A stretch of DNA of 64,000 nt, taken from positions 3,870,501 through 3,934,500 of the forward strand of contig NZ_CP050700.1 of assembly GCF_010646885.2 (NCBI RefSeq), given 5' to 3'. Positions 1 to 7,602 of the stretch are shown in pieces. The position numbers and the translations under genes are program-made. The notes beneath the pieces are model-generated. The model saw only the letters and a list, made by a program, of their open reading frames with translations. It was not told the origin of the DNA and made no database searches. The number at the start of each line of letters is the position of its first letter. Position 1 is the stretch's first letter. Source of the stretch: Desulfopila sp. IMCC35008 (GTDB taxonomy: Bacteria; Desulfobacterota; Desulfobulbia; Desulfobulbales; Desulfocapsaceae).

Positions 1-371
1 ACTAGATAAACTTGCTTGCACAAGACAACATTTATAGGTTGTAAAGGACATTTAAATTGTGTCATTTTTTTATATCTGTTTTCTTCAAATATGTATATTA
101 GACCTTTGGTCAATATGGAAAACTCTCAAAATCCATTAGCTGTTTTTAGGGGGAAATGGGGGGGGAACAGATGTCTTTGCAATACCTGCGTCAGTGCAAT
201 ATGAGTTTCGTTAGCGTTAATATTTCTAAACTCTGTTTCAACCAATATCTATCCATCTATTTCATATAAGAGGCTCAAGTAATACAATAAGTGCAACATA
301 CTGAAGTTTGAAGTGGGAGTGAGTTGGGGATATGTTCTCAGCTCCTACACTTAACCCCGGTCTGTCATCAA
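1..371. other. gene-poor AT-rich left edge
   Basis: No convincing gene is visible. Short open frames lack a ribosome binding site and look like chance. The stretch is visibly more AT-rich than the housekeeping genes further right and leads into a transposase remnant, so it is probably decayed mobile or intergenic DNA. Confidence 0.5.
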
Positions 372-515
372 AAATCACAACAAGCACTACAGCAACTCAC
401 AGAGCAGGAGATTCAAGACGGGGTATTCGTACTCAACCCAACACCAAGAAAAGTATTGAAGGGCTTCACGCCCCTGGAAGCGTTTACAGATCGACGTGTT
501 GCACTTATTACTTAA
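372..515 (+). pseudogene. C-terminal remnant of an IS30-like transposase
   Basis: About 47 residues in one frame resemble the end of the DDE transposase of IS30-type elements: a helix containing LTEQEIQD, then LNPTPRKVLKGFTPLEAF and a terminal RVALIT before the stop. The N-terminal and catalytic parts are absent upstream, and no start codon with a ribosome binding site precedes it, so this is a fragment. The family call rests on the RK-x-L-x-TP-x-E-x-F pattern, which IS3 elements also share, so IS30 is a preference and not a certainty. Confidence 0.5.
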
Positions 516-582
516 TTCCAGTACCGAATATAGACCAATAACATTATATAATCGGTCTATTACAATAATTCTTATTTAAAGG

Positions 583-1665
583 TTACAGGTTATCAAGTTT
601 CTGAGATTCATACTTTCCAGGCTCCGGGGCATTTAAATTGGCGAGCAGTTTCTTGACTTCCGTGACCTCTTTCTCCAGCTTACGCAATTTTTTCATCGCT
701 TCCGGCAGCTTTTGCAACGCAGCTTTTTCCTTGAGATCCCGTTTCAGTGGTTTGGCAGGTACTCCCCAGTACTGCCCGGGTTTGGTAATATTTTTGGAAA
801 CACCGCCCTTTGCACCTACGACAACATTGTCACCAATTTTTATATGCCCGACAACACCAACCTTTCCTGCAAGGATAACATTTTTGCCAATTTCAGTACT
901 GCCAGAAATTCCCACCTGGGCAACGATAATGCTGTTCTCACCTATTATTACGTTATGCGCAATTTGGACAAGATTGTCGATAATTGTACCTTTTTTTATA
1001 ATAGTTTTATCAAAACGAGCTCTATCGATCGAGACATTGGAGCCAATCTCAACATCTTCTTCGATAAGCACAGTACCTAATTGTGGAATCTTTCGGTGTT
1101 TGCCATCTACAGTTACAAAGCCGAATCCGTCAGCCCCGATGACCGTGCCGGAATGAATGATCACCCGATCACCAATCTCACAACGATCACGTATGGTAAC
1201 ATTAGGATAAATAAGCACATCGTCACCAATAATGGTGTCGTGCCCGATATATGCCCCGCCATAGATAATTGCGTTATCACCGATAACGACGTTTTCTTCA
1301 ATTATTGCACAGGCACCTATTGCAACATTTTTCCCAAGCCTGGCACTATCAGCTATCACAGCCCTGTTATGAATTCCGTTTGGATGTCTAAACAGGCCTG
1401 GATTCAGATTTTCCATAATCACCGAAAAAGCATAGGAGGGATCCTTTGTCTTGATGAGAGTTTTTTCTGAATCGATATCAAAATCATTGGGCACCAGCAC
1501 AATTGGTGCTTGGGTTCGTTGAAACAAAGGCAGATATTTTATGCTTGTACAGAAAGTAATCTGGTCGGAAGTGGCATTTTTGATATCAGCACCTCCCGAT
1601 ATTGTCGTCGCTGGGTCGCCGACAATAACGCCTTCAACAAACTCCGCTATTTCTTTTGCATTCAT
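583..1665 (-). CDS. lpxD: UDP-3-O-(3-hydroxyacyl)glucosamine N-acyltransferase LpxD
   Basis: Third committed step of lipid A synthesis: transfers a 3-hydroxyacyl chain from acyl-ACP to the 2-amino group of UDP-3-O-acylglucosamine in the cytoplasm. The 360-residue product has the LpxD layout: an N-terminal uridine-binding domain (about 1-95), a long left-handed beta helix of hexapeptide repeats (about 100-310), and a charged C-terminal helix (about 325-348). The HSGTVIGADGFGF segment is family-typical, and His237 in QIAHNVIIG fits the catalytic histidine. It is not beside fabZ/lpxA as in many genomes but follows the MCE operon and a DUF2959 gene on the same strand, with a 194-base gap. Confidence 0.93.
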   Translation of the reverse strand: MNAKEIAEFVEGVIVGDPATTISGGADIKNATSDQITFCTSIKYLPLFQRTQAPIVLVPNDFDIDSEKTLIKTKDPSYAFSVIMENLNPGLFRHPNGIHNRAVIADSARLGKNVAIGACAIIEENVVIGDNAIIYGGAYIGHDTIIGDDVLIYPNVTIRDRCEIGDRVIIHSGTVIGADGFGFVTVDGKHRKIPQLGTVLIEEDVEIGSNVSIDRARFDKTIIKKGTIIDNLVQIAHNVIIGENSIIVAQVGISGSTEIGKNVILAGKVGVVGHIKIGDNVVVGAKGGVSKNITKPGQYWGVPAKPLKRDLKEKAALQKLPEAMKKLRKLEKEVTEVKKLLANLNAPEPGKYESQKLDNL

Positions 1666-1859
1666 ATCATGAGTTAATTAGGTATATTTGATAAACAACT
1701 ATTATTTCGGTGCAATAATGCGATCTACCCATTTAAAAATGCACCGTGCTGCCATTATTAAAATCAAAAAGCTCGTATATTAATTACGTCAAAGTTGCTA
1801 AGAAGCAAAGTAAACAAAACCAGACAGAACCTCATTACCATTAGAATACCTTTTAGCAA

Positions 1860-2495
1860 TCACCCCTTGGTGGAGAGAGCTTTAACCGCCCTGCTCAGTT
1901 CTGAAATTGCTGCATCGAGTCGGCCGTTGATTTTCCTGGCATCCTCTTTTGCCTCTACGGCAACAGACCGAACAGCATTCAAACCATTACGGTTCAGATC
2001 CATGTTCATGGCAGTTTGTATGTCCTTGAGCTTCTGGATGAAAGGATCAAACACGCGGTCGGCGGCTTCCATTTCTTTCTTTACATTGGCAAACATCTCT
2101 TCGACACTTCTACGACGCTGTTGAGCCGTCTGGCGTAACGTTTTATTGTCGATGGTTGCCATCTGGGATTCCCACCGTTTGAGATAATCAGCTTTTCGGG
2201 AAGCCATGGTTTTTATCCGCTTCCTTGTACGTTTCTCCTGTGATTCCAGTTCATCAAGCGATTTGATATAGGTTTTGAACTGCTTCTTGAGATTACCCTT
2301 ATTGGTAAACATGTTATCTAAAGCCTTAACTGTTGCATTTACCCGCTCCCTTACGACAATGGCCTCTTGTTCAACATCCTGGATGCTGTCAGCTGCCTCT
2401 GAACCCTCCTTATAATTTTTCCCCCCACATCCAGCAATGAACATCACCGCCACTATCAGAATTACTCTCAGTATCAATACCTCACGGGTCTTCAT
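1860..2495 (-). CDS. DUF2959-family lipoprotein
   Basis: The 211-residue product begins with a signal peptide ending in a lipobox (FIAGCGGK), so it should be a lipid-anchored envelope protein. The rest is almost all charged alpha helix, probably coiled coil, with an AVRSVAVEAKEDARKIN stretch near the C-terminus. The overall pattern matches the uncharacterised DUF2959 family. A strong AGGAGG site precedes the ATG. It lies 107 bases after the PqiC-like gene in the same direction, so it may be the distal gene of the MCE operon. The biochemical function is unknown. Confidence 0.75.
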   Translation of the reverse strand: MKTREVLILRVILIVAVMFIAGCGGKNYKEGSEAADSIQDVEQEAIVVRERVNATVKALDNMFTNKGNLKKQFKTYIKSLDELESQEKRTRKRIKTMASRKADYLKRWESQMATIDNKTLRQTAQQRRRSVEEMFANVKKEMEAADRVFDPFIQKLKDIQTAMNMDLNRNGLNAVRSVAVEAKEDARKINGRLDAAISELSRAVKALSTKG

Positions 2496-2602
2496 ATATG
2501 CCTCCTGTCGTTTCCTTGTTGCATCTGATGATCATGTACCTGTTGAGCAACAAACATTTTGGCATTCCTATTTGCCACGTTCATATTCTTAATCAGCTAT
2601 GT

Positions 2603-3229
2603 TCAATACTCTTTCATAGAGTGTTGAATAATTGATTGAGATATTTCTACCCCTAGCTGACCTAAAGCTTTGCTCTGAGCAGCAACGAGTCCGCCATAGT
2701 CAGGCACACCAATATTTTCATGAATAGTGATTCGGTTCATATCAACAATTGATTTATCCCTGTCTCTTAAGATTACCCAGCTTGCGACCAATGTAACTTT
2801 ATCATCTGGGTCTCCATCAAAACGAACTATCTCCAGTAGCACTTGGCAGTCAATTGGAATAAATGATCGCCAGGGATGAATTACAACCTTACTTGTGCCT
2901 AAGATAGAGCTGATGTTTTCTGATAAGACATTAGCTATATTATTCTGGAGAGAACCTGACCACTGATCAAATTCAGCTAGATTGATGGCATTATCATCAA
3001 TTCTTGTTACAATCCTTGACTGAGCAAGATAATCAGCAATCTTTATTGGTCCTATGCCAATTATGAGACTACTTGTATTACTATTATTTACCTGAAGCGA
3101 TTTATACTCATCAACAACAGGGCTTAGTGTGTAAAATCGTGGTGGTTTTGTTCGCATCGTGCAACCGCTAAATAATGTGACAATTACTAGAGTTGCCAAT
3201 GCCAAAGTAAAATAATTTTTAGTCAACAT
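2603..3229 (-). CDS. PqiC-like (ABC-type transport auxiliary) lipoprotein of the MCE system
   Basis: The 208-residue lipoprotein has a signal peptide and lipobox (LFSGCTMR), followed by the RFYTLSP motif that marks the PqiC/DUF330 family. These lipoproteins sit in the outer membrane and partner MCE-domain proteins such as PqiB in lipid traffic across the periplasm. The start has a GAGGAG site, and the gene begins 9 bases after the MlaD-like gene, so the two are almost certainly co-transcribed. No MlaC-like periplasmic carrier is visible, so the operon is closer to PqiC-type systems than to the enterobacterial mlaFEDCB arrangement. Confidence 0.85.
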   Translation of the reverse strand: MLTKNYFTLALATLVIVTLFSGCTMRTKPPRFYTLSPVVDEYKSLQVNNSNTSSLIIGIGPIKIADYLAQSRIVTRIDDNAINLAEFDQWSGSLQNNIANVLSENISSILGTSKVVIHPWRSFIPIDCQVLLEIVRFDGDPDDKVTLVASWVILRDRDKSIVDMNRITIHENIGVPDYGGLVAAQSKALGQLGVEISQSIIQHSMKEY

Positions 3230-3238
3230 GATATCTCC

Positions 3239-4267
3239 TCAATAGCTTCCTTTGCCTCTAATCAGAGCTTCAGGGTGTTGTTCCAGATAATCTGCCAATT
3301 GCCTGATTGAATCCGTCATATTGGAAATGTTAACAAGTGTTTCTTCCAACTGAATGACAACAGGGGCATCTTCTGATACAACTCCGTTGATCCCAGTTAA
3401 GCTTTCATTTACGTTGTCAGCTATACTACCAACTTGCTCATTTACGTTCTGAGCCAACATATCAAAATGTTCCAGCATTAACCTTGTGTCATCTGAGAGT
3501 GGTTGGACCTGACGATTTACGTTGTCAACTAACATTTTGGTATCGCTTAGAGTACTTTCAAATCCATCAATAACTTTATCAATCCGCTGATCAAGTTTGG
3601 TGACAAGCTGCTGAGATGCATCAGCCGTTTCCCTCATAGATTTCAAGCCATCGGATATGTCTGGATTATTAACTAGCTTATCTATCCCGACCATAGCCCT
3701 TTTAAGGTGTTCAGCTAAACCGATGAAATCAATTTTCTGCAGTGTTTTGTACAATTTCTCAGTTGTTGACGGTATCGTTGGAATTTCAGGGTACTGAGAA
3801 CTGATTCTTTTCATGTTCACTGGCGAATCCGGGTAATACTCAAGCTCAATCATGAGTTGACCTGTTATAAGGCTCTGCATGTTCAGCACAGCCCGTAATC
3901 CTTGTTCGACGAGCTTCGCTATCGTTTCTTCTGATGTTCTCTGAGAATATGTTTTCTCGTCAACATGTAGACTGTCTACAACATGAAATTTTTCAGCATC
4001 AACCTCTATAATGACTGGAATATTCACGGTTAAATCCTGAGGATTTGCGTTAATTACAATGCTGGAGACCTTACCAATTCGTACTCCCTTGAACAGTACG
4101 GGTGCACCGACGCTAAGTCCGTTTATTGAACTGTCGAAATAAAGGACAAAATTAGTCGTCTTCTGAAAGAGCTTGCCTGATCCTAAAACAACAATGCTCG
4201 CAGCGAGTAAAAAAAACGCGATAACCACAAATCCGCCGATCATCATCGTATTAGCTTGCTTTGCCAT
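3239..4267 (-). CDS. mlaD: MlaD-family MCE-domain protein
   Basis: The 342-residue protein has one N-terminal membrane helix (about 9-30), a single MCE domain (about 38-120, with FDSSINGLSVGAPVLFKGVRIGKV), and a long helical C-terminal region from about 170 with repeated VN/Q-rich heptads. MCE proteins form hexameric rings anchored in the inner membrane and conduct lipid substrates to a permease/ATPase complex. The C-terminal helices could form a tube or coiled coil longer than in E. coli MlaD (183 residues). AAGGAGG precedes the ATG. It is tightly packed between the ATPase and lipoprotein genes. Confidence 0.9.
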   Translation of the reverse strand: MAKQANTMMIGGFVVIAFFLLAASIVVLGSGKLFQKTTNFVLYFDSSINGLSVGAPVLFKGVRIGKVSSIVINANPQDLTVNIPVIIEVDAEKFHVVDSLHVDEKTYSQRTSEETIAKLVEQGLRAVLNMQSLITGQLMIELEYYPDSPVNMKRISSQYPEIPTIPSTTEKLYKTLQKIDFIGLAEHLKRAMVGIDKLVNNPDISDGLKSMRETADASQQLVTKLDQRIDKVIDGFESTLSDTKMLVDNVNRQVQPLSDDTRLMLEHFDMLAQNVNEQVGSIADNVNESLTGINGVVSEDAPVVIQLEETLVNISNMTDSIRQLADYLEQHPEALIRGKGSY

Positions 4268-4279
4268 TCTACCTCCTTA

Positions 4280-5044
4280 TTACCTCTTCAACGTTTCGCC
4301 ACGGGTTAAAAACATATGTAGCGTTGGGTCTTGAGTTTCTTTCAATAAATCGTTGGGATTACCTGTCGCCGTCATGGTACGTTTTGATACATCGAGAAAA
4401 ACTGAATTGCTTCCTATCGCAAAAATGCTGGCAAGCTCATGTGTGACTACGATCATGGTTGTACCCAGACTATCACGCAACTCGATTATCATATCATCAA
4501 GCCGACGGGCACTGACCGGATCAAGTCCTGCTGACGGTTCATCGAAGAACAAAATTTCCGGATCCAAAGCCATTGCTCGAGCAATACCGGCTCGTTTCTG
4601 CATACCTCCACTTATTTCAGATGGGTAAAAATCTTTGAAACCAGCCAAACCGACTAACTCAAGTTTAAACTCAACAACATCTGAAATCTCAGCCTCACCT
4701 AGTGACGTATAGATTTGTAGTGGTAATGCAATATTTTCACCCAGTGTCATTGAACTCCACAAGGCACCGCTTTGATACATGACTCCAGCTCTACGAATAA
4801 TGATCTCTCGAGTTTGGCTATCCGCTCCCCAGAAATCAGTGTCATCATAGTACACATAACCTTTGCCAGGACGTTTAAGACCAATGAGGATCGTCATCAT
4901 TGTACTCTTCCCACAGCCACTGCCACCCATGATAATGAAAATATCTCCATGATATATTTCAAAATTCAGATCACGCATCAGGATAAAATCATCGTATGCC
5001 ATAGTAAGATCTTTGACAGTTATGTGCGCTTTTCGTCTGACCAT
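4280..5044 (-). CDS. mlaF: ABC transporter ATP-binding protein, MlaF type
   Basis: The 254-residue ATPase powers the MCE lipid transporter. Walker A is GGSGCGKST (about 39-47), the Q-loop region contains VMYQSGALWSSMTLGEN, the signature is SGGMQKR, and Walker B is ILFFDEPSAGLDP followed by a VVTHE switch histidine. The SGALWSSMTV-like sequence after the Q-loop is characteristic of MlaF. It starts 3 bases after the permease gene stops, indicating a single transcript and probably coupled translation. Confidence 0.93.
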   Translation of the reverse strand: MVRRKAHITVKDLTMAYDDFILMRDLNFEIYHGDIFIIMGGSGCGKSTMMTILIGLKRPGKGYVYYDDTDFWGADSQTREIIIRRAGVMYQSGALWSSMTLGENIALPLQIYTSLGEAEISDVVEFKLELVGLAGFKDFYPSEISGGMQKRAGIARAMALDPEILFFDEPSAGLDPVSARRLDDMIIELRDSLGTTMIVVTHELASIFAIGSNSVFLDVSKRTMTATGNPNDLLKETQDPTLHMFLTRGETLKR

Positions 5045-5047
5045 GTC

Positions 5048-6199
5048 TTAAATACCTAATATATTACATATAATTGTAATAATTGCCGTCGTGATGATTA
5101 TCCCGACTATAGCTGTCACAACAGCAGAAGTCGCTGCCTCACCTACTGCTGATGCACTCCGCCCGCACTCCATCCCTCTCATGCAACCTGACAGTGCAAC
5201 AATCACCCCAAAGAGCAACCCGCTGAAAAGACCTATACCCAGATCCCAAAATCTTACTGCTGTAATAGTTTCACTGACATATTGTGTAAGTCCTATATCA
5301 AGCATAAAAACACCAACAACCATTCCTCCAAAGATCCCCATGATATTTGCATAAAGACACAGAAGTGGCATCATGATCGCGAGTGCCAGCATCCTAGGCA
5401 AAACGAGAAATTCCATAGGTGAGATCCCCATAGTACGTAAAGCGTCAATCTCTTGATTCACCTGCATGGTACCCAACTGGGCAGCGAAGGCCCCACCGGT
5501 CCTGCCAGCCATGACAATACCGGTCATAATAGCCGCCATTAATCGTACCATCGCTATCCCGACCAAATCCGCAACGTATATCTGGGCGCCAAACAACTCG
5601 AGTTGAATTGCCCCGACAAAAGCCAGAATAAGACCCACTAGAAAACTTATCAGTGAGACAATGGGAAGAGCTTGACCACCGCACGTTTCCAGCATCAGAA
5701 AGAAATCCGTACGCCGAAAGGTCGCCTTTCCCTTCATGAATTTCATAAGTGCTAACGATACGGAACCAATAAAAGCAAAAAGTCTCCCGGTGGACTGATA
5801 AAGTTCAAGAGTCTCTTCCCCAACAATACGTATGAAAGAACGTGAGTTCTCTGCTGTTCGAGCATCTTTTTTCTCAGGAACAGCTGCAGCGAGAGCCAAG
5901 AGCTTTTGAGCTCCTTTGGGCAAACCGCTTATATCAATTGTTATTGAGTTATCTTCTGTAAATTTCTGGAGTCGTTTGATGAATGTAAGTAAGCCAGTAT
6001 CCCATCCTGTTATACTTTTTGATTCAAATACGATTTTCCTGGCATCAGTAGACATGAGTTTTTCATGTACTTCTGCAGTAGAAGGTAGGTCATGACCCAG
6101 AGTCCAGTCACCGTAAAGATCTAACAACAGGACAGTATCATCACATTGTGCACAAATTATTTTTGCCGGATTTTCCATATCTCGCATATCAGATTTCAC
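5048..6199 (-). CDS. mlaE: MlaE-family lipid ABC permease with fused N-terminal STAS domain
   Basis: The 383-residue protein joins an N-terminal STAS-like domain (about 15-105) to a MlaE permease (about 125-383) with five to six hydrophobic helices. Permease landmarks are GMVVGVF, RTGGAFAAQLGTMQVNQEIDAL and the EIDALRTMGI coupling helix that contacts the ATPase. In enterobacteria the STAS partner MlaB is separate; here it is fused, which is common outside that group. The longest frame begins at a GTG with no clear ribosome binding site; ATG codons at 6187 and 6178 are possible starts. Confidence 0.9.
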   Translation of the reverse strand: MKSDMRDMENPAKIICAQCDDTVLLLDLYGDWTLGHDLPSTAEVHEKLMSTDARKIVFESKSITGWDTGLLTFIKRLQKFTEDNSITIDISGLPKGAQKLLALAAAVPEKKDARTAENSRSFIRIVGEETLELYQSTGRLFAFIGSVSLALMKFMKGKATFRRTDFFLMLETCGGQALPIVSLISFLVGLILAFVGAIQLELFGAQIYVADLVGIAMVRLMAAIMTGIVMAGRTGGAFAAQLGTMQVNQEIDALRTMGISPMEFLVLPRMLALAIMMPLLCLYANIMGIFGGMVVGVFMLDIGLTQYVSETITAVRFWDLGIGLFSGLLFGVIVALSGCMRGMECGRSASAVGEAATSAVVTAIVGIIITTAIITIICNILGI

Positions 6200-6222
6200 T
6201 TGGCTTAGTATAATTTGAATTA

Positions 6223-7398
6223 TCAGGTATTATTGCGGTTAAAATCCTCATCCAAATAGAATGAAAAATGAATTTCCTTTTCATTCCTTAATAAAGTTAA
6301 GTCTATCTTTTCACCAATTTCACCCTCTAAAATACTTCTAACTTTCCATAAATCTTTTCCTGTAACTGAATTCCCATTAATTGAAATAATAACATCATTA
6401 CGCTGTATGCTTACTCGGGCGGCTGGACCTCTATTATCTAACCAAGCTATTAGTAACTTATCATTATCTTTTATTAGATAAACTCCACTTTTATCGATAC
6501 TGTCTGGAGAGTTAAATTTCTTTCCCTTTTTCAAGAAAACCTTTTCGCCAGAAAAATCAATAGCAACTTCGTTTCGTTTTAACAATCCAAGTCCTATTGA
6601 ATTCTCAACGGATTCTCCCATCAGCAAATCACGATATATTAATTTACCTATTTTTATCTCCTTTACCCGAACTAATCTTTGTCCGGACAATTTATTATTA
6701 TTGACATTTGCACCAAAAAACACATCGCTGATTTCACCACTTTCAATCAAACTATCAATTGTTGTTTTTGTAAGTCTTCCCGAGAGAACATCTAATGTGT
6801 TAATAAGAAATGGAATTTTTTTATTACCAATGGCCACTTCCACAACAGGAAGTTTATTTTCATTCTTAACTATTTCAATCTTTGAAAAATCATTTTTATT
6901 TACAAAAGTGTTGATATCTTCATTGATAGCAAATTGCCCTTTATCAAAATTTATATAAACCGAATAATCTCTTAAAGCAGAAACACCCAATGTTCCTTGC
7001 ACATTTTTACCAAGGTATTTTGCGTAAAAGAATAAATGTGCAGCTATAATAGGTTGTTTAGAACGTAACTTATATGCTCCAAGTTTATAATCAAGAGGTT
7101 CAACATGTTCTTCTCCAGAAGAAATAATTGTAAGATCTTGGCTGCGAGAATCAGCTAATGTTTTTAATTTAAAGTGTAACGATGCATCCAAAAAATTGAA
7201 TGCCTGACTAGAATCTAGCAATATATCATATTGTTTATCTTGAATAACAAGTGGCAATAATACTCCATGTTGTGGGTCATCAATATTTAATAGTAATTGT
7301 GATTGAGCACTCAAGTTATTGCAAGAAAACAATATACAAAATAACGTCAATCCAACTATCCTTTTAATTAAATTAATACAATACATATCGTTATCCAT
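6223..7398 (-). CDS. retropepsin-like/PDZ envelope lipoprotein with degenerate active sites
   Basis: The 391-residue product has a signal peptide with a lipobox-like ILFSC, two beta-rich halves resembling retropepsin-like aspartic protease domains, and a C-terminal PDZ domain (about 300-385: RGPAARVSIQRNDVIISING). The catalytic D-T/S-G signature is degenerate in both halves: DSSQ in the first (ILLDSSQAF) and NTLD in the second (FLINTLD), so proteolysis is unlikely. A binding or scaffold role is inferred. Its stop is 23 bases upstream of the MlaE-like start in the same direction. The gene is markedly more AT-rich than the rest of the operon, hinting at separate origin. Confidence 0.6.
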   Translation of the reverse strand: MDNDMYCINLIKRIVGLTLFCILFSCNNLSAQSQLLLNIDDPQHGVLLPLVIQDKQYDILLDSSQAFNFLDASLHFKLKTLADSRSQDLTIISSGEEHVEPLDYKLGAYKLRSKQPIIAAHLFFYAKYLGKNVQGTLGVSALRDYSVYINFDKGQFAINEDINTFVNKNDFSKIEIVKNENKLPVVEVAIGNKKIPFLINTLDVLSGRLTKTTIDSLIESGEISDVFFGANVNNNKLSGQRLVRVKEIKIGKLIYRDLLMGESVENSIGLGLLKRNEVAIDFSGEKVFLKKGKKFNSPDSIDKSGVYLIKDNDKLLIAWLDNRGPAARVSIQRNDVIISINGNSVTGKDLWKVRSILEGEIGEKIDLTLLRNEKEIHFSFYLDEDFNRNNT

Positions 7399-7602
7399 TT
7401 TACTATACCTATTTATTTAAATGAGTAAATATATGTTTTGCAAACATTACTACCCATCTTAATGACTGATTAATTTCAATCATCTATTGGCTGAAAAAGT
7501 ACTACATATTTAACAAACCATATATCCTTAATTTTTTATAAGTATTATCTCTCAACATGCTCCATTTTGATAATTTAAAATTTACGATACTAAACTTTAT
7601 AT

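Noticed and set aside
16..204. 62-residue frame at the left edge
   Set aside because: No ribosome binding site, no recognisable motif, AT-rich chance frame.
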